From: Amblyornis subalaris
Taxonomy: Eukaryota; Chordata; Aves; Passeriformes; Ptilonorhynchidae
DNA length: 64,000 nt
Direction of reading: 5' to 3'
Assembly: GCA_018881555.1 (NCBI GenBank)
Contig: JACAXG010000091.1
Span: forward strand, 1,081,681-1,145,680
Position 1 is the first letter of the stretch; every line of letters starts with the position of its first letter. The notes below the pieces were generated by a model. The model did no database searches. It had not been told where the DNA came from and saw nothing but the letters and a program-made list of their open reading frames with translations. Both the position numbers and the translations under genes were made by a program. Below, in pieces: positions 1-12,395 of this stretch.

Positions 1-2225
1 AAAAAAAAAAAAAAAAAGGAAATAATCTTCCCTTCTTAACAAAAATGTCATAGGAAAATAATGGGAAAGTCATTTCTCCGGGGAAAAAGCACTGCAGGAT
101 GTGCTAGGGAAACAAAAGAGGGGGAAAATGCTGAAAATGCTGGGTTTTAATCTGAATTTCTATTCTGAGTTTCCTCCTAGTGAAGAAAAATGTGGATGTT
201 GTGNGTGGCCCAGGCAGCACTTCAGCTGGGGCATTTTATTTACTTCATATCCAGCACATTTATGATATTTATATAATTATTTTATATATATATGTATAAT
301 TAAAAAGCATTCTGTGCCTCATTCTGCAGNGTGTTCTTGCTAGGACGTGGAAAAATCTCCCAAAGGGGTTTGTGAGTGGGGTTTTTTATTATGTTTTTCC
401 CAAAGTTTTGCCTTTTTTAAAGGGCCCCGTGAGCTTTGAGCATCCCAAGTTTTCATTCCAGCTTTTATGAACTCTGAGGAGAACGTGAAGAGGCAAAACA
501 ACATTAAAATCTTTAGATTTAGAAAGAAATTAGGAAAAAAAAAAAGCTCTTTTATTCCTTTGAGGCAGCCAGGCCACATCCCATAAATCAGGAGCAGCGT
601 GGTGGGGAAGGGCAGGAAAAGCTTCAGACACCAATTCCTCATCTTTTCTTTTCTCCAAATTCCTCATCTTTTCTTTTCCCCAAATTCGGGCTCTGGTGGG
701 GCTGAAACGCTGAGCTCAGCCTAGGCCTGGTTCTTATTTCTGGGATTGGGCTGGATCCTTCCCGTTTGTCCTTCCTTGGCTTTCCCTCTGAATTTCAGCC
801 CCAAAAAAAAGCCCCAAAAAGCAGGGACCGAGCACCTCTCACCCCCTTGCTCCCTTTCAGGATCACTTCCAATAACCGACACCACGGATTGATCGGGATT
901 TCATTCCCGTTCTCCCTTCCCAAGCCCTCAGCTCCGTTCCCGAGGCCTCCCGAGCTCGCAGAGCCATAAACAGATCCAAGCTCATCCAAGCTGCCCATCC
1001 TCGATAAGCTGCACAATAAAACCTTTTCATGTGGAGATGAAGCCCAACTCCAGCTCCTCGACGCCAGAATTCCGCGTGCTGGAAGAGGCACACTCATTAA
1101 TTCTGGGTTTTTTCGCATACAAATTTCTACATCTGCTTCTTTAATCAACTCTCCCTGCACAAGGGCTGCAAAAAGCAGCTTATCTTGGGTTGTTTTTTTT
1201 TTACTTTGAAGAGCCTGGCTTGGACTGGAGTTCTTTTGTTTTCAGCTGCATTCAAAGCATCAGGAAAGCGATTTCAGGCCCATTGGATCACAGGAATCTC
1301 CCCTCGGAAAGTCATTTTTCTCACGTGCCCTCGTTCCCACACCTCTNGNGGGGATGGGAAAAAAGAGAAGCTGCTTAGTCCAGTTCTTATTTTCAGCCTT
1401 AAAAAGGTTTTTTTTTTTAATCAAATGGCTTTAATTTAATAATAACCTGATAACGACACGCTTGGTATTGGAGCGATTTCAACACTTCAGGGGTGTCAAA
1501 GGAGGTGGGTCTGGAGCAGGGGAGAAGCCTGAACTCAGAAATTCATTCACAAAATTGGAATTCATAGGGAATTTAGGGAGGAGGGAAAAAACGAAGCTGT
1601 ATTTTGTCCCTCGGTGTGGACAAGGGTTCCCTCGCACGTTTATAATTCAGAATATGAACAGCAGCACAACGTGAGGTTTATCCTCAAATCCCTCCATCTT
1701 CTGTCACCAAAACAGCCCCTGGAATTCCACCTCTTCCCCCTCCCAACCGGAATTCCCCAGGATGCAGCCACAGGTGTCCCTGAGCCTGTTAAAAGGACCT
1801 TTAAATCGACTTTGTGCTGTTTTAGCCCGGAAGGAGCTGCAGGTTTGACTGTTCCACCTCGGAGAGCTGAATTCCCACCCCTGGAATGTTCCAGGCCAGC
1901 TTGGACGAGGCTTGGAGCACCCTGGGATAGTGGAAGGTGTCCCTGCCCATGGCAGGGGGTGGGATGAGATGATCCCGAAGATCCTTTCCAAGCTAAACCA
2001 TTCCACGATTCTACGACTCTGCTACAATTCCATTTTCCTGGAATTCCCCGTGGCTTGGGGATTACTGATCACCTCCTAAGCCACCTCATCCCATACGAAC
2101 AGCCAATTCCCTGGATCCCAGAGCGGGAACGCATCCAAGCCGAGGTTTTATCCCGCCGCCAGGCGTCGAGAGGAATTTCCGGCCGTGGGTTTTTCGGGAA
2201 TATCCCGATCCCTGGGGACACTCAC
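1..2225 (-). other. NFYC: NFYC intron downstream of the first coding exon (partial)
   Basis: On the minus strand this lies 3' of the NFYC exon at 2226-2330 and begins with its GTGAGT donor. No further NFYC exon is visible; in particular nothing encodes the histone-fold segment that follows in the family, so the rest of the gene lies left of the window. The stretch is AT-rich at 240-310 (TATA-like runs), starts with an A-run at 1-17, and holds a CR1 fragment at about 1870-2020. I see no gene on the plus strand. Confidence 0.7.
1870..2020 (+). repeat. CR1 LINE 3' fragment
   Basis: The stretch reads like the CR1 3' end: a 'cttggagcaccctgggatag' box, then 'ggaaggtgtccctgcccatg', then a degenerate 'ccattccacgattctacgac' terminus. 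It is 5' truncated, as almost all CR1 copies are. Confidence 0.8.
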
Positions 2226-2330
2226 CACTGTGAGGTTGCGGATCTCCTCCATGACCCGCGGCCAGAAGGACTGGAGGCTCTGCTGGGCATCGCTGTTCCC
2301 GGCCGTGCCAAAGCCACCATCCGTGGACAT
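2226..2330 (-). CDS. NFYC: NFYC first coding exon (nuclear transcription factor Y subunit gamma), partial gene
   Basis: NF-YC pairs with NF-YB through a histone fold, and the pair then recruits NF-YA to bind CCAAT boxes in promoters. This exon encodes the 35 N-terminal residues, beginning MSTDGGFG and ending with [10 protein letters not shown]. The [18 protein letters not shown] stretch is the family hallmark just before the histone fold. The ATG is at 2330, directly after an acceptor (CCCAG|G), so the upstream exons are non-coding. The exon ends in phase 0 at 2226 with a GTGAGT donor, which fits the known exon junction before KDFRVQ. The GTAGNS residues differ slightly from the mammalian protein as I remember it. 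The histone fold and the Gln-rich activation domain are encoded off the window to the left. The identification is firm; the gene is cut by the window edge. Confidence 0.96.
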
Positions 2331-2394
2331 CCTGGGAGCTGGGAGAGGCAAAAACCAGGAATGAGCGAGGAGGGGGAGAGGGAGGTAAAGGCAG

Positions 2395-2612
2395 GACAAG
2401 GGGGAATGGATTCCCGCTGCCAGAGGGCAGGGATAGGTGGGATATTGGGATGGGATTCCTCCCTGTGAGGGCGGGGAGGGGCTGGGATGGATTTCCCAGA
2501 GAAGCTGCGGCTGCCCCATNCCTGGAAGTGTCCAAGGCCAGGCTGGATGGGGCTTGGAGCACCCTAGGATAGTGNAAGGTGTCCCTTCCCACCTCAAACC
2601 ATTCCAAGTGAT
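2395..2612 (+). repeat. CR1 LINE 3' fragment
   Basis: It contains the typical run 'gggatattgggatgggatt', 'cagagaagctgcggctgccc' and 'cttggagcaccctaggatag', then 'ccattccaag'. It sits just upstream of the NFYC exon on that gene's strand, in antisense orientation to NFYC. Confidence 0.85.
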
Positions 2613-4905
2613 TCCAAGCCCCAGGAATTCAGGAAAGGGCTAACCCCTCTGGAAAACCATCCAAAGGAGAAACTCCAGTCCAGCTCTCACAGCCTCTGGA
2701 TTTGTTTTATTTTGCCAAAGACTGAAAAAAGAACATTAAAAAAGAATGCAATCAACAGTGGCTTCCGTGCCTGTTTGACACAGAAGTGTCACTTTTGGTG
2801 GCTTTCCTGCAGTTTCCAAATCCAATCCAAATCCCTCTTTTCCTCGGGTAGAACCAACAGGAGAGATGAACAGCCTGGAGAACGCAGGATATCAAAAGCA
2901 CAAGGATTCAAAATCCAAATCTTTCCACTGAAGCCGTTTCCCTGTGGCAGTGCTCTGGCATTCTAAGTCTGCTGAATATTCCATTTATTCCAGAGGATGT
3001 CTGGATCTCTGCAAACAGCTTTATCCACCCTGTGTCCCGAGAAGGAACAAGGTGAAAACAAAGGGAAAAGAACTGGGATCAGACTCTCCTTGTATCCAGG
3101 AGTTTGGGACACTNAGCACTCACTGACCTCATCCTTGGTGACCCAGGGACACATCCAGGTGTAGTTCCACTTCCAGCTCACACCAATTTCCCCCCTCAAC
3201 AAATCCCTGGATCAAGCTGTGCCTTTGGGATGAGGAACTCTGAAGCTTCCTCTGTGACAGGAGCANGTGGCTCCAGCAGGATTCCCAACGGGGATGGCAG
3301 CCTGGAAGGANTGGGAAGAGGCACAGCCCAAGAGGATGGAGCTCGGGACACACAATAAATCTCTGACAGATTTTCCACAGGGAAGGATCTCCAGGATATT
3401 TGTGTCTTTTTCCCATTACAAAGCGACACAGGAGCAGATCTCCCTCCGACACAGGCACAGGAATGGGCCAGGAATTCCAAAATCCACAATTCCAAAGGAT
3501 GGAGGATCCCAAAAATGGCACTGTGGGATCACATCAGACAGTGAGCCCAAGGAGGACTCGGAATGGCTGAATTTTAATNCCACACTTCCCAAGGAAGACA
3601 GGGAACAGCTGTATTTTAATCCCACACTTCCCAAGGAAGACTCCCAACAGTTGTATTTTAATTCCAGCCACCTGGGCGTGGGAAGAGCCAGAGGGAATTG
3701 TGACAAAGGAGAAGGTCAGGGGGATCATATTTTCAGTCTCGAAGCAAGACAGGAAGAATTCCAGGTGAAGGAACCTCTGGAATTGTGTGACTGACAGGTT
3801 ACTTGCTGCCTCTCCAACAATTATTTGCATTATAATAGAACCTTCCCACCAAGTGAGATATTTCAAGTGTTTGTAAGAAGATACAGAGATGAAATATTCT
3901 AATGAGGCTTTAATTGGCATTTGGTTCTTCCCCCACCTCCATCAGCNTTGTCAAAAGCAGACAAAAAATAATTTAGGGACCAAAACCCCAATCCTTGGAA
4001 GCTGTTCCGGCCTGGGAATGTTTCAATATTCCTCACATTCGACTTTGATGCAAGAGGAGATGCAATTCCTCTTGGACACAAGGCTTTAAAAATACAAATT
4101 ATTTGCATTTATGCCATTTAAATGCTGCACTGGAACATTACACTGCACATAATAATCCCAGGNAACAACAGGTTAAAATAAAAGGGAAAAAGGTAATGGA
4201 ATAAAGAGGGAGAGAACTTCACCACCGCTGAATTCCTTGCATTAAATATCTGCCTGCAGATTCCTTAAATATCCAGATTTCAGGATTTCAGAAATGGTTT
4301 ACTCTGCTCATCTATAAATTAAAAAGTCCTGCTGATGGATATGAAAACAATTCCTATTTTCCAGTGAAACCAAGGAGTGATTTCAGAATGATGGGACAAC
4401 TCCTGCTTCCNGTGGCTGTTTAGGATCATTTTAGGACAAATCGAGTTAAGAGGAGGAACAAGAGTCACCAACAGGCTGATTGTCTGAAAACCCTACAGAA
4501 TAAAATCACTATAAACCCCAAAATAAAAGCTTAAACAGGTTAAAACTGCTCAGAACACGACAGGAATTCCTGCCAATTAAAATATGGATACAGAAGTGGC
4601 TNGGAGGTGCCTGAAGAGGATTTTGAGGGAAGGGAAAAACCCCAAACTCTGACACAAACCCACAGAGCTGGCTCAGAGGGAGAAACCCCACGGAGGAACC
4701 ATTCCTGGGCAATGAGGAACATTCCTGCATCCAAGGAGATGNCGTGTTCTCCCGTTTTAAAGCTTATCCAAGGATTTGAGCCGGGGAAAAACTCACTCGG
4801 GATGAGCTGAGCTCAGCACAGCGAGAGGAATCCTTGGATTCCACACACCTCTGTCGGAACCTGTTTGGCTTTTTGAGCTGGGAAACTTTCCAGCTTCACT
4901 CTGCT

Positions 4906-4954
4906 CCATCCATCCATCCATCCATCCATCCATCCATCCATCCATCCATCCATT
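4906..4954. repeat. (CATC)n microsatellite
   Basis: About twelve perfect copies of the tetranucleotide CATC (GATG on the other strand). It lies in the inferred NFYC intron. Confidence 0.97.
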
Positions 4955-5014
4955 CCTGATTTCCTGCCCAGTCCGGCACAGGGAGGAACCCTCGAGGGGT
5001 TTAAGAGCAAAGTG

Positions 5015-5300
5015 GCTGCTCCAACCCCAAACTGTGCTGGAAAACAGGGACAGGATCCCAGGGAAGGGCTGGAGCTGTGCCAGGGGAGGGTTAGGGTGGA
5101 TTTCAGGGAAAGGTTGTTCCCCCAGAGGGTGGTGGGCACTGGGAGAGGCTCCCCAGGGAATGGGCACGGCCCCAAGATGTCAAGGAATGTTTGGAGAATG
5201 CTCCCAGGGATGCACAGGGTGGGATTTTGGGGTGTCTGTGCAGGGCCTGGAGCTGGNCTGGATGATCCTGCTGGATCCTTCCAGCTCAGGCTATTCCAGG
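5015..5300 (+). repeat. CR1-like LINE 3' fragment, second subfamily
   Basis: The sequence runs through 'ccagagggtggtgggcactg', 'ggctccccagggaatgggca', 'tgcagggcctggagctgg' and 'gatgatcctgctggatcctt'. This is the 3' region of a different CR1 subfamily from the copies at 2395 and 13560. Confidence 0.75.
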
Positions 5301-5467
5301 TGTGCTACAGTGACCTGGAATGGGCTGAACCACCCAAAATCCAGGCTGTGAGGTGATCCCACAGGAGAATCCCCACGAGGAGGATCCTGGACACGCAGAA
5401 CACGTGCCCGAGGGAGACACCGGCAAGGAAACAGCAGAATCCCAAAAAAACCACCCCNCACGGAGCA

Positions 5468-5630
5468 AGGAATGAGAGAACAGGATCCCACAGAAGCTGT
5501 GGCTGCCCCTGGATCCCTGGAAGTGTCCAAGGCTGGGCTGGATGGGNCTTGGAGCACCCTGGGATAGTGGGAGGGGTGGAATGGGATGGGCTTTAAAGCC
5601 CCTTCACAAACCATCCCGGGATTCTGCAAC
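5468..5630 (+). repeat. CR1 LINE 3' fragment
   Basis: 'agaagctgtggctgcccctg', 'ccctggaagtgtccaaggct' and 'cttggagcaccctgggatag' mark a CR1 3' end. It lies about 170 bp after the fragment at 5015, so two insertions may be nested or adjacent. Confidence 0.8.
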
Positions 5631-7321
5631 AACAGGGAAAGCTGGGATTCACCTGCAACNCATCCACGCAGCCTGGGATATGCTCCAGGGAGGAAAAGGT
5701 TTTCTTTCCANGCTGAGGGAAAAAGAAAGGCAAAAAAAAACCCCAAAACCTGAGGCCTCAGAGCCTGGAGGTGATTCCAGAGCAGCTGGACAGGCACATC
5801 CCAACAGCTCCTCCAGAGGCAAGCGGAGCTTTTCCGCTCACCAGAGCACAACACCTTGGAAAAACAGTAAAATTCCCAAATCCTGCGGCAGCTGACACAA
5901 CCTGGAAGAGCACAGGAGAGCAAAGGAAGCGTGAAGAGACCTCTGGGGGAGGATTTGGGGATTTTCGGGGTTATTTTTTTAACAAGTGCTGGTCTGTGCT
6001 CTTTTCCAGGTGCCCTGGGAAGTGGGAAGCAGCCGAATGGAGCAGTCTCCCCTCGGAAAATCCGCCACTTCAGCAGGAAGCTGCTCCTGGAAAACACAAC
6101 CTGCAGGAAAACGGCAAATCAACCCAAAATCTCCGAGCTTGCAATTCCACCCTGAGCAGTGTCCGGATTTTCTGCCTGGAAAAACACCAGGAGCAGCCCA
6201 CCAGATCCNTGTCANAGCCGCATTCCCGGGTATCCAAGCNNGCTTGGGAATGGGAATGATGAGCCCATCCAGCGAGGGCCATGTCACGACTTCTGATTCC
6301 TTTCAAGTCATTCCCAAGTTCCCCCTGAGTGAGGAGTCAACCCAAGAGGGTGGGGAGCAGCTCCAAATGGGATTTATCCAAATATCCCAAGGGATATGCA
6401 AACAGGGAATGCCAGAGGGAAGGAATGAAGAGCCTCGAGGCTCTCCAGGAAGGAGGAGGAACTCNGCAGCATCCCCACATCCCACAGATCCTGGTGGGAT
6501 CACGCATGTCGGGTCCTTCGCATACGCAACATTCCCATGACTTAAATAACGGGAAAATCCCGTCGTGATCCGTGGCAAAAGCAGCAATTCCATGCAAGGA
6601 TCCTACAAAATGGTTAAACCCGAGGTAAAACGAAAGCTCCAAACACAAACCCAAAAGTTTTGCCCCAATATCCTTTTGGGTTTAATTTTTTAATTTTGAG
6701 GTTTTGCAGTGGCCTCGGGAGGTGGCAGCAGTGGTGGAAAGAAAAGAGTTAATTGTGTTTGGGATCAATGGGTTCTCCTCCCACCTCCATATTCAGGTTT
6801 TGACTGCTTAAATATGTAAAATTATTAATTTAAGCAGCGCAGGATGTTCAGCCACTTCGGCACCACAGATTTTTTTTTTTCCCCCCTGAACAAATCCTGC
6901 CACGGAGGCCTAAAAAAAAATGAGATGTTGCCACTGCAGCAGCTGGAAAAACCCTCAGGATCGGGGCCTGGCCCCGCCGGAGCGAAAGGGAAGACTCGAG
7001 CTGGGGCACGCTGGGGTTACAACACACAAAGCTCCCGATGGTTTGAAGGATTCCATGGGAAAGGGCTGGGAATGGGGCCTGGAGAGAGGCAGGCTGGCAG
7101 GTGCTGCCCCGGGCACAGGTGCCAAAGGTGCTCCAAGGAGGAGTCACCCAAGGCAAACATCCACAGGGACTCATCCCAGCCTGCTCTGTCAACAGGAGCA
7201 CAGGGAAGGCTTGGATGGGAAAATATTCCCTGGAGAAGCTGGGGGAGCAGGGAAAAAACACCTGTGAAGGGATTTACACAGTGGGGTTTGGGATTGGCTT
7301 CGGATAAAGCTCAGCGCACAA

Positions 7322-7475
7322 ATCGTGGAATGGTTTGGGTGGGAAGGGACCTTAAATCCCATCCCATTCCCCTCCACTGTTGGGAGGAATTTCATCCCAA
7401 TATCCCATCTAACCGTGCCCTCTGGCACTGGGAAGCCACTCCCTGTGTCCTGTCACTCCAAGCCCTTTTCCAAAA
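7322..7475 (-). repeat. CR1 LINE 3' fragment
   Basis: Reverse-oriented CR1: 'cgtggaatggtttgggtggg' and 'aagggaccttaaatcccatc', then 'cccaatatcccatctaaccg' and 'gccctctggcactgggaag'. The middle part of the usual element is missing, so it carries an internal deletion. Confidence 0.8.
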
Positions 7476-10400
7476 TTATCATAATAACNAGGAAGCAGGA
7501 ACACTCTAAAAATTAAACCTAATTAACCACCGAAGCCACAGCCCCACAATCCTCCCAGCACTAACGACTTTGTTAGAATTAAAGCACAAAAACTTCCAGG
7601 CAACAAATCCAAAATCGAGTCCATCCGAATTATTAAGACTTTTGAAGTTTAACACTTGATTTATTTCTCCCAGTTCTATAAAATAATGCTCTAAAAGCTA
7701 ACACAGTGGGAAAAGGGGATGGATGGACACAAACCCAGGGGAGCCTGAAGTTCTGCTCTGGATGGCAACACAAATTCCCACATTTTTAAACATTTTAAAG
7801 CAAGTTTTTAAGAAGTTGGGAGGTTATTCCAAGAGGAAAATGCTGCACTGAGCGACCCAGGGAGGATACCAGGGGTTTAGGCAAAGGAAAAAGTTGCAAA
7901 ACTGAGTTTAAGTTGTGTTGATCTTGGAAAAATAAACAACTGACCACTCCAGCTGCCTCCCAGCCAGTTTTTTTAGGAATATTTAGGATTATTCCACCTT
8001 CAAAGNGCTGCTGAACTCCTTAAATCCTCCACCACATTCCCTCTGTTCCCATCCTTTGANTGGAGCTCGGATCAAGGTGGGTGAGAGGGATGTGGATTCC
8101 AACTCCCAACTCCTGGAGCAGGGGAAATTTGGGTTCAGGGCCAGCTCTGCACCATTCCCACCCTCCTGGTTATCCCGGGATTCAGCTGGAGCAGCCACCC
8201 GCCCCGGGATCCTGTGGGATACAGCTGGAGCAGCACATCCAGGGAAAAGCTGGGTTTTTATTTTAACACAGCTTGAAGGTTTTTTGGCTTTTCTTGCCTC
8301 TTTTGCTGCATTTTTAGGCAGGAAGAATCATCCAAAGCACAGCAGGGACAACCTGGAGCATCCTGACTGACATAAAATAGGAGTTATCCACAAGGATTTG
8401 GGATGGTTTCCAGCAGAGGGAAAGGCTGCACCAGGCTGGGCTTCCCTGTGAGCTTTATTCTGGGGAGAAAAGTCAAATAAATGTGATTTTAAGGAGTTGC
8501 AGGGTTATTCCTTAATATATTTATATATATTTCCTTATTTCTGTGTCTATGGATATAGAAATTGAACCCAGTTCAATTATTCTATATAACATTAATATTC
8601 CTATTACTGTCTTTACCCAATTTGATACATTAAATCATCAAATGGCATCTCCCAAAAGTTAAAACTTAATTCTTCTCCCAGAAACCACCTCAAGTTTTTA
8701 CCTCCTACTTCAACCAAGCCCAAGCTGAACTGCTCAACAGGCAGCCAGGATGGTCTCATCTCTTTTTTCCCCACTTTTTACATTTATTTTTATTGAAATA
8801 AAAGTGCTCCTGCGTTATAAAGATGCAAATCTCTCCCCTTCTGGGTCACCTTCAAGGGACAGCTCAAAGTGACCTGCTCTGATTTGAGCAGGAAGTGACC
8901 AAATAAACAGAAAANGGAAGAAAATCCCCTCAGTGACATCCCAGCGTTTGGCAAACCTTCAGTTTTTGGGAACGACCCCCCCAAAAATCCTCTTTTTTAA
9001 CCCCTGGGAAGCTCTGGAGACGTCCTGAAGTTTATTTTTGCTGTCAGTGCACCTTTGTTGTGATTTTTAACCCTCTGGAATGGAATGTAAATTGTTCTTT
9101 ATCGTAACTAAAGAGTTTAACTAATTAAAGAGCTTTAAAAATTTAAATTATTCACGAATTTAAGTGCAAAAATCACCGAATTTAATTCGCTGACAGCACA
9201 GGCAGAGAAATAAGCCCTGAAATGAAGAAACCACCTCGTGAGCCAACACTGTTAAAATACAGATGTCACCCCCATTATATAAATGCAAGATATTAGTCCG
9301 ATTAAAGGAAATAAAACCCAAATACAGTGGCCTGAAAGGTGACCCTGGGGGCACCCAGAGCCCTCACACGCATCCTCCTCCTCCCCACAGAGGAGGGGAC
9401 AGCAGTGTCCCCTCCCCAGCGTGTCCTTAACACCTTCATTCCCTTCATTGGTGCAAAAAATAAGGGTGGAAAAGGCAGCTAAATCAAAAGATGGGGTTGT
9501 TTTCCAAGCCCTGAACTTCCCAGGTTAAAATTCTAGGAGAAAATAAAAAAAAAAAATAAAACTAACAGGAAAAAGCCTCCCGGACAATTGAAACTCCTAG
9601 GGAATAAAACTAAAAAAATAAAAAAAAAAAATAAAAAAATAATCAAACTCCCGGAAAATAAAATTAGAAATATCAAACTCCTGGAAAATTAAATCAGAAA
9701 AAACAAACTCCTGGAAAATAAAATTTATAGACAATAAAATCCTCCCAGGAAAGTCCTGGGGACCTTTGGAGCAGAGGGGACACCCCAAACTTCACTNATT
9801 AAAATGGGACCCAAGGACCTTCCTGCCCCTTAAAGCGCTGGAGCAAAAAAAAGAGTCAGGAACTGGCATAATTTGTTAATAAATCCATTTACAGTTCCCA
9901 GGCTCTTCCTGCTGCTCTTGACCTAGAAAGATCAAGCAGCACCTACTCTTCCCCAGCCTCCCGCGAGCTGAGGCAATAAAATGTGACAAATATTGGGTGT
10001 AACCAAGATTTCTGCAGGATTTTTATTCTAATTTATGGGAGCCGCAGCTTCCCTCGTGTGCTGCCAACACTTAAAAGCTGGATATACCCTCGTTTCCAGG
10101 CAAATACATGAAAATATCTCGGTTTTGCTTCAAGATGCTGACAATGACCTTCATCCTCAGGGCAAATCCCCCAATCCCGGCCCGCTCCAGAAGTTCCTGC
10201 TGTTCCTCCAACGTTCCCGAATTAATAAGAGGTGACTCGTGGGGACATTTCTCCTCCTGTTCCCTTCTGGCACAAACTGTGACACGCCAAGGAGTTGAAC
10301 AACCTCGGACAAGGTGCTGGGAGCCTTAATTTTAATTAAAACACCCCGAACCAAGCTCAAAGACCACTCAGGATGAAGATCAATCCCAAGGAATTCCTGA

Positions 10401-11373
10401 CAGGAGGCGAAGCTCAGGTTCAAGGGCCTGGACGCATGTTCTAAAATCACATGCAGCATGAAGCTGCACCATCTGATTACCCCTAATAATCCAAAAAAGC
10501 GCTTTTAAGGCCAACAATGAGCGATTAGAGAGGGAGAAAAAGGTGTTTTCCCCCCCGAGAAGGAAAGGACGGGAAGAGCATCCCCGAGGAGCAGGAACGC
10601 CCGCGATGAGCTCGCCGAAAACCAACTTCCATTCCCACCTCCCAACTATTCCCCGCGTCCTCGATGCCCTCGGCAGCTCCGCTTTTTTTTTTGTTTGCCC
10701 CGTTTCTCTCCTATTTGTTTTTGTTTTTTTTGTTTTTTTTTTCCCTTTCGGTCCAAAGTGCCGCCAACAAACTTTGTCCTTCAGAGCGGCGGCTCGGAGC
10801 GCTGGGATTTCAAGGTCACTCGCGCAGGCCCCGCTCCAAGTTGGGCTGCGGCGGCCGAGCGGGGCCGGCCCGGGCTCGGGGGGCCCCGGGGAGCGGCAGG
10901 GCCCCGCGGCCCCGGCTCCGGCCCGTTCCCCCCGCCTGTCACCGCGGCTCCCGTGACCTTCGGCGCGGGGAGTTCCCGGTCCGAGCGACAACAAAGGGCC
11001 GCCGGGACGCGCCGGGAGTTTGGGGGGGGGGGGTCGCGGCTCCGCCGTGCCCGCCTCGGCCCCGCGGCTCCCGGCGCGGCCCGCCCAAGGGCACCGGGGG
11101 AGGCCCCGCCGGGCTCGGGGTACGCCGCGGCGGGGGCAGCGCCGCTCGCGCCCCCTTCACGTTCCCCTCGCGCCGCCGCCGGCGCCGGGGGCGGCCCCGC
11201 GGGGAACCCCGGGGCTTCGACCCCAGACCCCAACCCGGGCACCTCCCGCCGCGCCGCGCCGCGCCCCCCCCGCTCCCCTCCCCGCCGCGCCGGGACGCGC
11301 GAGCATCCCCCGCCGGCGCGGCCCGTCCCCTGCGGCCGGGCCGCCGTGCCCCGCCGGCTCCCCGCGGACTCAC

Positions 11374-11500
11374 CGCCGGCCGCGCCCGGGGCCGGGGCTC
11401 CCCCGCCATGGCTTTGTCTTTGAGTGACCCCGCGAGGCGCGGGGGGGGCCCCCCCCCCCCAGGGGCCGGGCCGTGCCGTGCCCGCGGCCCCTTTAACGGC
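11374..11500 (-). other. NFYC: Candidate non-coding first exon of NFYC (proximal)
   Basis: The donor at 11373-11368 reads GTGAGT after CG. The 5' edge is not defined and is placed only by the distance to the CCAAT cluster. The predicted spliced partner is the acceptor at 2332-2334. Confidence 0.4.
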
Positions 11501-11553
11501 GGCGGCCCCGCGCGCCCCGCTGCGCGCGCCCGGCCCGCCCCGCGCCCGCGCCC

Positions 11554-11753
11554 ATTGGCCGCGCGCCCCGCGCCCGCGCTCCCCCATTGGCCGCGCGCCC
11601 CGCGGCCCCGCGCTCCCATTGGGCGGCGCCGCGGCGCAGCCTCGCCGGCCGCTTCCTGCTTTAAAGTTACCTTGAGCGGCGGCCGCAGGGGTCAGGCGAG
11701 CCCCGCCCCCCCGGGCCGCCCCCACGGGCCGCCTCTTCAAAAGCCCGGGGAGC

Positions 11754-11784
<31 letters not shown>

Positions 11785-11795
11785 GCGCCGATTGG
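11554..11795 (-). promoter_or_regulatory. Cluster of four CCAAT boxes (ATTGG on plus)
   Basis: ATTGG occurs at 11554-11558, 11586-11590, 11618-11622 and 11791-11795. The first three are spaced exactly 32 bp apart, about three helical turns. NF-Y binds CCAAT, so these boxes could be bound by the product of the gene they precede. Confidence 0.7.
11756..11785. repeat. (GGC)n trinucleotide repeat
   Basis: About nine GGC units inside the NFYC proximal CpG island, next to the most upstream CCAAT box. Confidence 0.9.
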
Positions 11796-12019
11796 CCCCG
11801 CGCGCCCGTCAATCGCCGCGCTTCCCGCCACGCCTTTCCCGGCGGGGCACGGGGGCCGCACGTGCGCGCGGCGCGGCGGGAGCGCGCGCGGGAATCGCGG
11901 AATCCCGGGATCGTTCGGGGCCGGAAGGGAGCTCTGGAGAGCACCCGGCCCGAGGAAGGGTCACCTGGGGCGGGTGACGCGGGGACGCCTCCAGGTGGGG
12001 TCGGGATGTCCCCAGAGCG

Positions 12020-12395
12020 GGAGGCTCCAGGCCTTCCCTGGGCAGCTNTNCCAGGGCTCTGCCTCNCTCATGGAAAGTTTTTCCTCATGGTGAGGTGGAG
12101 CTTGTTGTGTTTTAGTTTATGGTCATCGCTGCTCATCCTGAACAGAGCCTGGCACCATCCTCTGACACCCCTTGGGGATATTTTATGGATTGATGGGATG
12201 CCCTCTCCGCCTTCCCTCCTCCAGGCCCAGCTCCCGCAGTCTCTCCTCATCANNGAGATGCTCCAGACCCTAAATCATTCCTGTGGCCTCTGCTGGACCC
12301 TCTCCAGCAGCTCCTTGTCCAGTCCTGAGGAGCCCAGAACTGGACACCACTGCTGGCCACACTCCCAGGGCGGTGCTTCCCNGTGGGAACAGGCA
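12020..12395 (-). repeat. CR1 LINE internal fragment
   Basis: In reverse orientation it shows CR1 motifs upstream of the 3' end: 'agtctctcctcatca', 'gagatgctccagaccctaaa', 'ctggaccctctccagcagct' and 'gcccagaactggacaccact'. It matches the last part of the CR1 reverse-transcriptase reading frame, heavily decayed. Confidence 0.75.

Larger units (their letters stand above)
10560..11990 (-). promoter_or_regulatory. NFYC: CpG island, probable proximal NFYC promoter
   Basis: This is a dense CpG, TATA-less region of about 1.4 kb. On the minus strand a strong donor (CG|GTGAGT) ends at 11374, so a non-coding first exon would lie at about 11374-11500. Four CCAAT boxes in minus orientation lie just upstream of that (11554, 11586, 11618 and 11791). 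A CACGTG E-box is at 11859-11864, and GC boxes are numerous. The long open frames here arise from high GC and have no family signature. The alternative is an intronic island; only transcript 5' ends would settle it. Confidence 0.65.

Noticed and set aside
10664..11977. Open frames up to 437 codons on both strands
   Set aside because: They lie in a CpG island, are made of Arg, Pro, Ala and Gly, show no family motif and are open on both strands at once, as expected from very high GC.
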